DNA from: Ignavibacteriales bacterium
Lineage (GTDB): Bacteria > Bacteroidota > Ignavibacteria > Ignavibacteriales > Melioribacteraceae
Reading direction: 5' to 3'
Assembly: GCA_020635275.1 (NCBI GenBank)
Contig: JACKAA010000001.1
Span: 850,424 to 914,423 of the forward strand
Length of the DNA: 64,000 nt
A program made the translations under genes and the position numbers. This document shows positions 27,707 to 36,012 of the stretch, piece after piece. Each line of letters begins with the position of its first letter. The stretch's first letter is position 1. The notes under the pieces were generated by a model. The model did not search any database. It had not been told where the DNA came from and saw only the letters and a list, made by a program, of their open reading frames with translations.

Positions 27707-28765
27707 TTAAGATATAAGGTCCTTTAACAATTTTTCGTCATTAACCATATCTTCAAAAGAGCATTTAATATACTTCATGTTTTTTGAAAGGGCTAAATAC
27801 TTATTTTCTAAGGCATTTGCTTTTTTACTGTTTACAACAATTACTTCCTGATCTTGACGCAGCTGCTTTTTAAAAAGTGCCTTAATATGAACATCCGCAT
27901 CAGAAAGTGAATATCCTACAAAAATTATCTTTTTCGCATCTCTAATTTCTCTAGAGGCTTCACTAACTAACTGAGAAATTACCGGCTGGTTTAACAATTT
28001 TATATAGGTCGGAGGCATTATTAATGTTTGAAACTCGGTTCCGTCAAGCGGGCAAACATATTCATATTTTTCATTATCGGGAAATGTAAAACCTAAAAAT
28101 TTACCTTTATGAAGATCAATTGTTCTATCCCAAGGTGTTAACAGCATTTGGTTACAGCAATTGCAATATTTCCAATTAAGACTTCCGTGCAATTTTATAA
28201 TTTTTACCGGAACCGGATTGAATTCTTCTTCAACCAAAACGGGCTCACGCGGATTTACCCAAAAGTTGAAATCCTTTAATTCACTTATTCTGTCATAATT
28301 CATTAAGTGAGTGCAATAATCTATAAATCCAAATTTGTTAAAAAGGAAATCAAAAGCCTGTTCAAGCAAAGTATCGTAATTCAAAGTAATTATAGAAATA
28401 TTGTTATTGTACTTTTGAACCGCTTCCCAAAATTTATGGTAGTAATAGCTTCTTTTATCGGTTTGAAGATTTACAATGTAATGAATTAGTTTAATTAAAT
28501 ATTCTTTTATCTCTACTATTTTGTTGTGGTTATAAGTGGAATTAAGACTTTCATTCTGCTGAATAAAATAATCGAGAAAGCCAAAAACTGCTTCTAAATT
28601 TGGGTATTGATTAGCTTCATTATTGTACTCAAAATTATCTTCAATAAATTGAATGACTGTGTTGCCGATATATGTGTCACGTAAATTTACTTTTTCAGAA
28701 AGGATCATTGGCAGAATGTGTTTCTGAAGAGGAACGCCATCCGGATGAGAAGCTCCGGCACCCAT
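27707..28765 (-). CDS. SIR2-like domain protein
   Basis: A protein of at least 352 aa with a SIR2 NAD-binding fold: GAGAS (glycine loop), TLNYD, KLHGSLNW (catalytic His) and VGYSLSDAD; a CNCC...C segment may bind zinc. Such stand-alone SIR2 proteins are often NADases in antiphage systems, but the partner genes are missing here. The first ATG falls inside the fold's first strand: 22 codons upstream (28766-28831) stay open and encode a DVVFVMGAGAS-type strand, yet contain no ATG, GTG or TTG. The real start may be a rare ATT codon, or the 5' end may be damaged. Confidence 0.7.
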   Translation of the reverse strand: MGAGASHPDGVPLQKHILPMILSEKVNLRDTYIGNTVIQFIEDNFEYNNEANQYPNLEAVFGFLDYFIQQNESLNSTYNHNKIVEIKEYLIKLIHYIVNLQTDKRSYYYHKFWEAVQKYNNNISIITLNYDTLLEQAFDFLFNKFGFIDYCTHLMNYDRISELKDFNFWVNPREPVLVEEEFNPVPVKIIKLHGSLNWKYCNCCNQMLLTPWDRTIDLHKGKFLGFTFPDNEKYEYVCPLDGTEFQTLIMPPTYIKLLNQPVISQLVSEASREIRDAKKIIFVGYSLSDADVHIKALFKKQLRQDQEVIVVNSKKANALENKYLALSKNMKYIKCSFEDMVNDEKLLKDLIS

Positions 28766-28895
28766 TACAAAAACTACATCCCGTTTTGATGAGTATTTTA
28801 GGTAGAGTGTTTTAATATTCGGCTCGCAGTATTAAATAATATAGCCAAACTTATAAAACATTTATTTGTAATTCTAAAGAATTATTTGAAAAGTT

Positions 28896-28931
28896 AAACA
28901 TTCCATCCGTAAGCTAACGGATGAAATGTTT
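28896..28931 (-). terminator. hairpin terminator after the YCF48-repeat gene
   Basis: A 15-bp stem with one mismatch (arms 28896-28910 and 28917-28931) and a 6-nt loop, containing CATCCGT/ACGGATG. It starts 8 nt past the stop codon at 28940 on the minus strand and is followed there by AACTTTTC. A T-rich run on the plus side means it may work in both directions. Confidence 0.6.
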
Positions 28932-28939
28932 TTGTTTTT

Positions 28940-31165
28940 CTATTTCAGCAAAATCATTTTCTTTGTCTCAACAAAAACCTGTCCCGCTCTTGATGCGGGA
29001 TCACAAGTTTGTAGTCTATAGAAATATATTCCACTTGATAATTCTCTTCCATCAAATTCAACTTCGTAATTACCCTGGGCTTGTTCTTTGTTTACAAGTA
29101 TAACTATTTCCCTTCCTAGAATATCATAAACAACTAACTTTACGTTTGTCTTTTCACTTTTTACTTTTGACGATATTTGATATTTTATTGTAGTTGTTGG
29201 GTTAAACGGATTGGGATAGTTTTGGTATAGAAATAAATTTTGTGATATAATGCTATTTTTATCATTAATTATTGATGTAATTCCACCATTATTCGTCCTT
29301 AATATTAAACCGTAGTCACCAACAATATTTCCACAATTTTCATCGCCAAATGAAATAGCAAATAAATCTTCAACAGTACAAGTTGATTGAATTTCCCATG
29401 TCACTCCTCCATCAGAAGTAGTCTGTATTATTCCATTAGCTCCTACAATTCTTCCATGATTTATATCAATAAAATGGACTCCATTCAAATCATTATTACT
29501 CCCACTTATCTGAGGATTCCACAGTATACCAGCATTGGTTGTTCGCAGTATTGTACCATAATCACCTACAATTGTACCAGTATTTTCATCAACAAAATGA
29601 ACACCTCTTAAATTGCTTGTCGTATTACTTGCTTGCGTACTCCAGTTATTTCCACCATCTGTTGTCCTCAAAATTCTTCCATTGTAGCCAACCATAGTTC
29701 CAATATTGTTATTTATAAAAGAGACTGCAGTAAGTGGATCTGTTATGCTTGTAAAGTATTTCTCCTGCCAGTTTGCACCTCCATCTGTCGTACTAACCCA
29801 ACCTGCATGGTCTTTATATACTCCGTTCTCCAAAATTTTAAAAATCCCTACTGCAAAACATACATTTGCACTTGGCGAAGAAACTCCATTAAAAGCAGCA
29901 TTACTATTGCTATACTTAACATGCCAGTTTGTTCCGCCATTTGTAGTATTCAAAACTAATCCATCTGTTCCATAGTAAGGTATACTTCCATCACCGGATG
30001 ATGAACCACTAACAATAAATCCATTATATTCATTATAAAATGAAACCGCTTTCAAATGATCATTTATTGAACCACCTGAATTTGGTGAAGTAAAAGTTTG
30101 TATAGTCCAATTACTTCCTCCATCAGTTGTACGAAGTATAGTTCCATTATGTCCAATAGCTGTCCCAATTTCTGGTCTTGTAAAACAAACTCCTCTCAGT
30201 TTTGATATTGGTCCGTTTCTTTGCGCAACCCAACTTGAATCTATTTCATTAAAACAAAATATTTGTCCTTTTTCTCCGACAAAAGTATTTTTAGAAACAC
30301 CAAATAAATCAGTTTCACTTTCTACTTTTGTTGCTGCTGGATAATATCTATACCAATCAGCTCCATTATTTGTTACTCTCACAACTGTAGCATTTTCTCC
30401 AACAATTAAAATATTATTATTACTAGAAAATGAAACACCACGTAAACTATTTTCTGTAACTTGTTTTAATATCCAAGTTTCTCCAGCGTTATTTGTCATA
30501 ATTGTAGTTCCACCACTACCAACAGCTATGCCATTATTTTCATCCAGAAAGGATACAGCTGATAAAGTTTTTGTTGTTCCGCTACTTTGAGCTTTCCAAG
30601 TTATTCCGCCATCAATAGTATGTTGAACAATACCGTCAGATCCTACAAAGGTTCCATGTTCGCTATCTGTAAATGATACCGAGAATAAAGCGCAGAATGT
30701 TCCAGAAACACTACTTGTTTGGGGTGTCCAATTATTTCCTCCATTCGTTGTTCTTAATATTGTTCCCATTACACCAACAGCAGTTCCATTATTTTCATCC
30801 GTAAACGAAACTCCGTACAACGCTTCCATTGTGCCGCTATTTTGTGAATTCCAAGTATTACCGGCATCATTTGTTTTAAGGACTAAACCATGCTCGCCTA
30901 CAATAATACCATTCTTAGCATCTGAGAATGAAACATCTCGTAAGATCTCAAATGTTCCGCTTTCTTGCACACTCCAATTTTTCCCACCATCAATTGTATG
31001 GATTATTGTTCCATAATATCCTACAGCAGTTCCATTATTTGAATCTGAGAAACATACGGCTTGGAGACTATTGACTTGTGGATTGGGGTGTTGCCAGAAC
31101 CATTGAGCTTGGCAAAATTGGCTTGATAGAAAAAGGATTAACGATACTTCTCTAATACCTTTCAT
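28940..31165 (-). CDS. secreted YCF48/BNR-repeat protein with type IX sorting domain
   Basis: A 741-aa protein with a signal peptide and about a dozen repeats of roughly 45 residues (pattern GTAVGxxGTIxxTxDGGxxW), predicted to form a beta-propeller of the YCF48/photosystem II stability factor type. The last 90 residues are a type IX secretion sorting domain: LFLYQNYPNPFNPTTTIKY, then VYDILGREI and GIYFYRL. It is therefore probably exported across the outer membrane and attached to the surface. Role unknown. Its very regular repeats explain the long antisense reading frames over it. ATG at 31165; followed by a terminator. Confidence 0.88.
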   Translation of the reverse strand: MKGIREVSLILFLSSQFCQAQWFWQHPNPQVNSLQAVCFSDSNNGTAVGYYGTIIHTIDGGKNWSVQESGTFEILRDVSFSDAKNGIIVGEHGLVLKTNDAGNTWNSQNSGTMEALYGVSFTDENNGTAVGVMGTILRTTNGGNNWTPQTSSVSGTFCALFSVSFTDSEHGTFVGSDGIVQHTIDGGITWKAQSSGTTKTLSAVSFLDENNGIAVGSGGTTIMTNNAGETWILKQVTENSLRGVSFSSNNNILIVGENATVVRVTNNGADWYRYYPAATKVESETDLFGVSKNTFVGEKGQIFCFNEIDSSWVAQRNGPISKLRGVCFTRPEIGTAIGHNGTILRTTDGGSNWTIQTFTSPNSGGSINDHLKAVSFYNEYNGFIVSGSSSGDGSIPYYGTDGLVLNTTNGGTNWHVKYSNSNAAFNGVSSPSANVCFAVGIFKILENGVYKDHAGWVSTTDGGANWQEKYFTSITDPLTAVSFINNNIGTMVGYNGRILRTTDGGNNWSTQASNTTSNLRGVHFVDENTGTIVGDYGTILRTTNAGILWNPQISGSNNDLNGVHFIDINHGRIVGANGIIQTTSDGGVTWEIQSTCTVEDLFAISFGDENCGNIVGDYGLILRTNNGGITSIINDKNSIISQNLFLYQNYPNPFNPTTTIKYQISSKVKSEKTNVKLVVYDILGREIVILVNKEQAQGNYEVEFDGRELSSGIYFYRLQTCDPASRAGQVFVETKKMILLK

Positions 31166-31801
31166 GTCTACTCCCGAAATATTTGCAGTTATAAGAACAG
31201 CTCTGCTTCGGGAGAATGTTTTTATTTTGCGGAGAGATTTACGAGTACTTTAATCTTACTCTCTCGGAGTAGAGAAAAATCACTGTATCTAATTAGCAAA
31301 GTTTTTGAATAATAAACAATATTTATTTTATTGTTATAAATTATTTCATTCGCAATCTGCTAAAAAGTTTTGGATTAATTTAACTTTTTACATCTTACTT
31401 CATTCCATAATTCTTATAATAGGCTCACTCCACTTCATTCCAAATACCTTCGTTCAGTTTTTGGCTTAATGATTCAACCTTGTACGCCTTTAGAGAGTAT
31501 TAATCAAGGTTTCACAATAAGCATTAAGTATTTATGAAGTATAAAGTTTTCATTTCATTCAAACATTATATAGTTCCATATTTGATTTCTTTTATTTCAT
31601 AAAAGCATTTCTACGACCAAAACAAATAACGAAGAAAAAAAACGTGTCATTTTAGTTCCGGTACTCAATTATTCAAGGGTGATATAAACAGCTCGTTGAA
31701 ACTCACTGCCCTTGCATAATCTCCGTGCCTCCACAATTTCCATCTCCCGCTTTTTTTCTTTTTCGTTTTTGTTTTTTTCTTTTTTCATAGTGGTGGTGGT
31801 C
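31166..31801. other. 636-nt gap without a convincing gene
   Basis: Upstream of the YCF48-repeat gene this gap holds an 8-bp inverted repeat CTCCCGAA (31171-31178) / TTCGGGAG (31207-31214) in the leader of that gene, and a pyrimidine-rich tract from about 31738 to 31788 ahead of a GTGGTGGTGGT run. No coding frame has a good start, and no tRNA was recognised. It probably marks the edge between resident genes and the small island to the right. Confidence 0.5.
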
Positions 31802-31993
31802 ATGGTTTTAGCTCAAGTACGTAAAAATAATTCTCTTTATAGGCTTACTAAGTTTAGGTTCTGGTATCATGTTCATATTTATCATCCTAATGGTGGGCAT
31901 TCTCATTTTAGTTATAAATCATACAAAAAAGCAGCTTTTATATTCTCTAATCTTACCGGTCATTCATTCAACAATCAACTAAATCTTTTTTAA
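31802..31993 (+). CDS. small basic protein of unknown function
   Basis: A 63-aa basic, aromatic- and His-rich protein (contains YHVHIYHPNGGHSHFSYKSYKK). No family recognised. The ATG at 31802 is preceded by GGTGGTGG; the frame stays open 30 codons further upstream through a pyrimidine tract encoding Phe/Ser/Val, but only a TTG without a ribosome site is available there. It begins a run of short plus-strand genes ending with the ATPase gene at 33660 and looks like a phage or plasmid accessory protein. Confidence 0.4.
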   Translation: MVLAQVRKNNSLYRLTKFRFWYHVHIYHPNGGHSHFSYKSYKKAAFIFSNLTGHSFNNQLNLF

Positions 31994-32003
31994 GGTAAAT
32001 GCA

Positions 32004-32114
32004 ATGGAAACAATATTAAAACAACTCGACGAAATCTTAAAGCTAATTGAACAAATCAACAACCAATTAAAAGAGGTTCAAAATGAACAATCAACAAGCA
32101 ACTTTAACTCGTAA
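32004..32114 (+). CDS. 36-aa coiled-coil peptide
   Basis: A short frame (ATG 32004) encoding a fully helical, heptad-like peptide (LKQLDEILKLIEQINNQL), preceded by a weak AAGG site. Its 3' end overlaps the start of the ArdC-N-like gene by 32 nt and contains that gene's ribosome site, so it could serve as a leader coupling translation. Real expression is uncertain. Confidence 0.35.
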   Translation: METILKQLDEILKLIEQINNQLKEVQNEQSTSNFNS

Positions 32115-32445
32115 AGAAAAAATCAACTTACTTAACAAACAAATCTCTTCTATTTCAGAAGAGAAGAAGAGAGAAATGGCTTCAAAGTTTGGAATAGTAA
32201 ATATTGAAGGCAAGTATTACAGTTTACACAATCAACTCTTAATCTCTATGCAGTTAGAAAATCCAACTGTTTGTGCCGGATTTAAGCAATGGCAAGAATC
32301 AAAACGTAAAATCAGAAAAGGTGAGCATGGTGCACTTATTCTTTTCCCGGTTGGAAGTAAAGATAAAAATGGAAATGTTGAAGAACCAACCAACTTTCTT
32401 ACAGCTGTTGTTTTTGATATCTCTCAAACTGAAGATATGGAGTAA
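32083..32445 (+). CDS. ArdC N-terminal-like ssDNA-binding protein
   Basis: A 120-aa protein whose C-terminal 75 residues resemble the N-terminal domain of ArdC antirestriction proteins: YSLHNQLLISMQ, then VCAGFKQWQESKRKIRKGEHG and LILFPV, with TAVVFDISQTE at the end. In ArdC this domain binds single-stranded DNA and protects incoming plasmid DNA. The zincin-like protease domain of full ArdC is absent, so this is a stand-alone binding module. AGAGG precedes the ATG. It is next to a Sak4-like ATPase, which also works on single-stranded DNA, suggesting a phage or plasmid replication/recombination module. Confidence 0.65.
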   Translation: MNNQQATLTRKEKINLLNKQISSISEEKKREMASKFGIVNIEGKYYSLHNQLLISMQLENPTVCAGFKQWQESKRKIRKGEHGALILFPVGSKDKNGNVEEPTNFLTAVVFDISQTEDME

Positions 32446-32532
32446 AAATAATTTCTTTAATATAGCCTCGTTCATTCGGGGCTATAATTATAATATTACT
32501 TTAATCAATCAAGTAAAACAAAAGGTGAAAAT

Positions 32533-33660
32533 ATGAACTTAGAACATTTTGCAAGTGACTTAAAATCTCAGAATCATTTTATTAAAGCTTCTTTTGGTGG
32601 ATTTCAAGGAAGTGGAAAAACTAGAACAGCAACTGAATTTTTAATTGGTGCATACAAAGAATTAAAATGCACTAAGCCAGTTCTTTTTCTTGACAATGAA
32701 AAAGGAAGCAGATTTTTAATTCCTTTACTTAAAAAGAATAATATTCCGGTTATGGTAAAAGATACAACCAACTTAGCTGATGTTATTCAAGCATTTAACT
32801 TCTTAGAAAATAAAGAGATTGATTTTCTATTTATTGATTCACTTACTAAGATCTATTACAAATTTATTAAAGATTATAAGCTAAAGAACAAAAGATCATT
32901 TATGAGTTTAATGGATTGGGGAAAGATATTACCGGCTTGGCAAGAAGAATTTTCAGATAGATTTGTAAATACTGAAGGTAATATCGTTTTTACCGGAAGA
33001 GGTGGTTTTGAATATGATAAGGAAGAAGATCAAACAGATGAACATGGAAATGTAACTGAGAAAGGTCAATTTGTAAAAAGTGGAATAAAAATGAAAATAG
33101 CCGGAGAAACACCTTATGAAACTGATCTTAATGTTTGGATGCAATTAGAAAAGGAATTAATTGATGGAAAACCTAAACAAAGTAATGTTGCTTTTGTACT
33201 TAAAGACAGATCAGATACCATAAATGGTAAATCTTTTGTCAATCCAAAGTATTCGGCATTTAAGCCAATAATAAGATTTATACAAGGATTACCAATTGGA
33301 GAAATAGCCAAAGAAACATTCGATCAAAACTTCACTCCGGGAAATGATAGAGATTATTTTGAAAGACAACTTCAAAGAAAAATAGAAGTTGAAAAGATAG
33401 AAGCAATATTTGAATTAAATAATCTTGGATCACCGAGATCAGCTCAAGACAAGAAAGTAAAAACAGCAATTATTCAAAAGATATTTAAGACAACATCTAA
33501 AACAGAAATTGAAAAAATGGACAGTAACGAACTTAATTTTAGAAAACAAGAATTAGAAGAATTGTTTCATGAATTAGAAATTAATACTCCAGAAGATCCA
33601 ACTGAATTTATAATGAACTACAATAATAAATCAGTGGATTTATTTAGTAAAGCTTCATAA
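32533..33660 (+). CDS. phage-type RecA/Sak4-like AAA ATPase
   Basis: A 375-aa ATPase. Walker A is GFQGSGKT (residues 23-30) and Walker B is DFLFIDSLTK (near residue 100). The order of motifs and the opening FASDLKSQNHFIKASFGG resemble the Sak4/AAA_24 group of phage single-strand annealing ATPases related to RecA. The C-terminal 100 residues are helical and unassigned. It probably loads on ssDNA during phage or plasmid recombination. AAGGTG lies before the ATG. It follows the ArdC-N-like gene by 87 nt and is ended by the terminator at 33665. Confidence 0.75.
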   Translation: MNLEHFASDLKSQNHFIKASFGGFQGSGKTRTATEFLIGAYKELKCTKPVLFLDNEKGSRFLIPLLKKNNIPVMVKDTTNLADVIQAFNFLENKEIDFLFIDSLTKIYYKFIKDYKLKNKRSFMSLMDWGKILPAWQEEFSDRFVNTEGNIVFTGRGGFEYDKEEDQTDEHGNVTEKGQFVKSGIKMKIAGETPYETDLNVWMQLEKELIDGKPKQSNVAFVLKDRSDTINGKSFVNPKYSAFKPIIRFIQGLPIGEIAKETFDQNFTPGNDRDYFERQLQRKIEVEKIEAIFELNNLGSPRSAQDKKVKTAIIQKIFKTTSKTEIEKMDSNELNFRKQELEELFHELEINTPEDPTEFIMNYNNKSVDLFSKAS

Positions 33661-33664
33661 TAAA

Positions 33665-33686
33665 AAAGGCTGCAAAAGCAGCCTTT
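33665..33686. terminator. bidirectional terminator between the ATPase and YegP genes
   Basis: A perfect 9-bp stem AAAGGCTGC / GCAGCCTTT with an AAAA loop, 4 nt after the ATPase stop. T-rich sequence follows on both strands (TTAATTTT on plus, TTTATTA-like on minus), so it can end both converging transcripts. Confidence 0.85.
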
Positions 33687-33858
33687 AATTTTGCACTTCA
33701 ATAATCTCAGCAAAAGTTGAACTTTTTATAAGATCAATGGCATGAATACAATCACTTCTATTTTTATACCCTTCACCGTGAGCAATAATTTCATGATTAG
33801 ATGCTTTTAATCTCCAGCGCCAAAGTTTTTGATTATCTTGGTATAATTCAAAATACAT
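33685..33858 (-). CDS. YegP-like DUF1508 protein
   Basis: A 57-aa protein matching one YegP/DUF1508 unit: YFELYQDNQKLWRWRLKASNH, the GEGYKNRSDC turn, and a C-terminal helix and strand. The family forms small alpha-beta folds, usually in tandem; function unknown. The ATG at 33858 has GAGGTATAAA just upstream, a good ribosome site. It converges on the ATPase gene and its stop lies inside the shared terminator stem. Confidence 0.7.
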   Translation of the reverse strand: MYFELYQDNQKLWRWRLKASNHEIIAHGEGYKNRSDCIHAIDLIKSSTFAEIIEVQN

Positions 33859-34046
33859 TTTATACCTCTAATTTGTTAGTGTCAAAAATAGTTGAAGAGA
33901 TTATGTGACGAACTGTAAATTATGGAAAGGTATGATGTTTATAAATTGATTTTTAAGAAACAATTTAAATAGGTTTTAGAAAGAGTTATTATTTAAATAA
34001 ATTATTAAATTATGATCATATTCTATTTATCATAAATGGATCTGTT

Positions 34047-36008
34047 ATGGATTTAGTAAAACTAAGTAACTATAGGGATTTAGATAAAGATTCCAAAGCT
34101 GATATTGACCAAAATAACTATAAATTAATATTTGAATCAGCAATAATGGGAATTTATCATTTTGATGTTATTAATAATAAATTTTTAGTTGTAAATCCTG
34201 AACTTGCTAGAATTTTGGGCTTTGAAGATGCAAATGAATTAATGAATGAACAAAATAGATTACAACTTTTAAATATTTTAAATCCAACCCGAATAAAAAT
34301 TTTAGATTTATTGGACAAAGCAGATGAACTATACGGTTATGAATCACAATTAATCATTGATAGTAAAAGAATTTGGATTTCTGAAAATATTAGAGCTATT
34401 AAGAGCAAAAACAAAATAATCCAAATTATTGGAAGTGTTAAAGATATTTCAGAGAAAAAAAACCTTATTGAAAGATTACAAGTGACAAAGGATGACTGGC
34501 AACGTACGTTTGATGCAATTGAAGAAGTTATTATTATTTTAGATAAAGAATTAAAGATAAGAAGATTAAATAAAGCAGCATTAAAAGAGTATAATACATT
34601 TACTGATAATCCAGAAGGTGTATTTTGTACTAATCTTTATAATATTGGAGAAAGTCATTGTAATACATGTCCTGCTAGAGCCACGATTTTAGATTTGCAG
34701 CCACATGCTAGAGAGGTAGAATATGAAAGTCTTGGTAAAACATTTTTAACTTCTTCATTACCGATTTTTGATGAAAATGAAGCATTTGTAGGTGTTGTTT
34801 TTATAGCAAAAAATATTACTGAGGAAAAAAAGCTAAGAATTGAATCTGAAAAGAGATTACAACAAGTAATTTTTGCTGATAGATTAAAATCACTTGGGGA
34901 ATTAGTTGCAAATGTCGCTCACGAAATAAACAATCCTAATAATTATGTACTTCAAAATACTTCTTTATTGAAAAAATCATGGAATGTATTTCAACCCATT
35001 ATAGGAGATTATCTAAAGAATCCAAATCATGATGCGTTTGATGTAAAATATTATTCTGATTTATCTAGTGAAATGGTTGAGTTAATCGATGCAATAAATG
35101 TTGGATCAAAGAGAATTAATAATGTTGTTCAGAATTTAAAGGGTTTTATCAAACCAGAAGTTGATTCATTTTCTAGTTTATCAGTTAATGAAATAATAAA
35201 ATCATCATTGAAAATTATTCAATCCAAAATTAATAAATCATTTGATACTTTTACCTTAGACTTGGGAAGAAATATTCCTAGTATAATTGGAGATCTTCAA
35301 AAATTAGAGCAGGTCATCATTAATTTAGTAGTCAATTCAATTCAAGCTAGAAAGAATGGAATAAAAAGAGTTCTTAAAATTACTTCAAGATATGTTGAAA
35401 GACTTAACGCTATTTATATTGAAATATATGATAATGGTCAAGGCATAGCAAATGATATTATTCCAAAATTATTTCAACCTTTTTTTACAACGAGAGGTCA
35501 CGAAGGTGGAACTGGCCTTGGTCTATCAATTTCATACGAAATAATTAAAAAACATAACGGAATAATTGATGTACATTCTATATGTAGTGTTGGTACGAAA
35601 TTTAAAATTTATATACCTGTTGAAAAGTCTGAACTGGGATTCCTTAGTTCAAGAATGCTTTGTATTGATAATGATGATTCAATTTTTAAGAAAGACATTA
35701 TTTGTTTTTTGGGTGAAAGTAGACAAACAATGAAGAGGCTCTCCGGAACTAAGAAACTATGTGAATATTTGAAAGTTCATCCTGAAATAGACATATTATT
35801 ACTAAACGCAAGTATTATAAATAATATTCACAAAGTGGTAATTGAATTGCAAGAAATAAATCCTCTTTTTGAATTGATAATATTTAAAGCAAAAAATAGT
35901 ACGCAACTTAAAAGATTAAATAATATTGGCATCAAAATTGTTGAAGCTGCAGATGAAAAAAACATCATTAATGAAATTAATAAATTATTAAATTCGTTAA
36001 GTAGGTAA
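34047..36008 (+). CDS. PAS sensor histidine kinase with C-terminal pseudo-receiver
   Basis: A 653-aa cytoplasmic kinase with no membrane segment. Order: PAS (about 27-140), second PAS (150-265) with an unusual C-x-x-C pair in SHCNTCPARA that could bind metal, haem or sense redox, HisKA with H292 in VAHEINNPNNY (the NtrB-like H-E-x-N-N-P type), HATPase_c (390-520) with DNGQGI, FFTTRGHEGGTGLGL, and a C-terminal receiver-like domain (530-653) in which the phospho-acceptor position is Asn (N587 in ILLLNAS). Four nt before the sigma54 activator gene, hence its cognate kinase. It likely senses an intracellular signal for the PUL. Confidence 0.9.
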   Translation: MDLVKLSNYRDLDKDSKADIDQNNYKLIFESAIMGIYHFDVINNKFLVVNPELARILGFEDANELMNEQNRLQLLNILNPTRIKILDLLDKADELYGYESQLIIDSKRIWISENIRAIKSKNKIIQIIGSVKDISEKKNLIERLQVTKDDWQRTFDAIEEVIIILDKELKIRRLNKAALKEYNTFTDNPEGVFCTNLYNIGESHCNTCPARATILDLQPHAREVEYESLGKTFLTSSLPIFDENEAFVGVVFIAKNITEEKKLRIESEKRLQQVIFADRLKSLGELVANVAHEINNPNNYVLQNTSLLKKSWNVFQPIIGDYLKNPNHDAFDVKYYSDLSSEMVELIDAINVGSKRINNVVQNLKGFIKPEVDSFSSLSVNEIIKSSLKIIQSKINKSFDTFTLDLGRNIPSIIGDLQKLEQVIINLVVNSIQARKNGIKRVLKITSRYVERLNAIYIEIYDNGQGIANDIIPKLFQPFFTTRGHEGGTGLGLSISYEIIKKHNGIIDVHSICSVGTKFKIYIPVEKSELGFLSSRMLCIDNDDSIFKKDIICFLGESRQTMKRLSGTKKLCEYLKVHPEIDILLLNASIINNIHKVVIELQEINPLFELIIFKAKNSTQLKRLNNIGIKIVEAADEKNIINEINKLLNSLSR

Positions 36009-36012
36009 TTAA

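Noticed and set aside
29387..29975. Plus-strand open frames opposite the YCF48-repeat gene
   Set aside because: They arise from the regular codon pattern of the repeats, are rich in Ser/Thr/Ile/Cys, and lack ribosome sites.
28940..31165. Regularly spaced repeats that could suggest a CRISPR array
   Set aside because: The repeats are about 135 nt, vary at third codon positions and encode a propeller protein with signal peptide and sorting domain.
31676..31752. Minus-strand 24-codon frame and the upstream part of the 31712 frame
   Set aside because: Too short or running through a pyrimidine tract, with no proper ribosome site and no recognised family.
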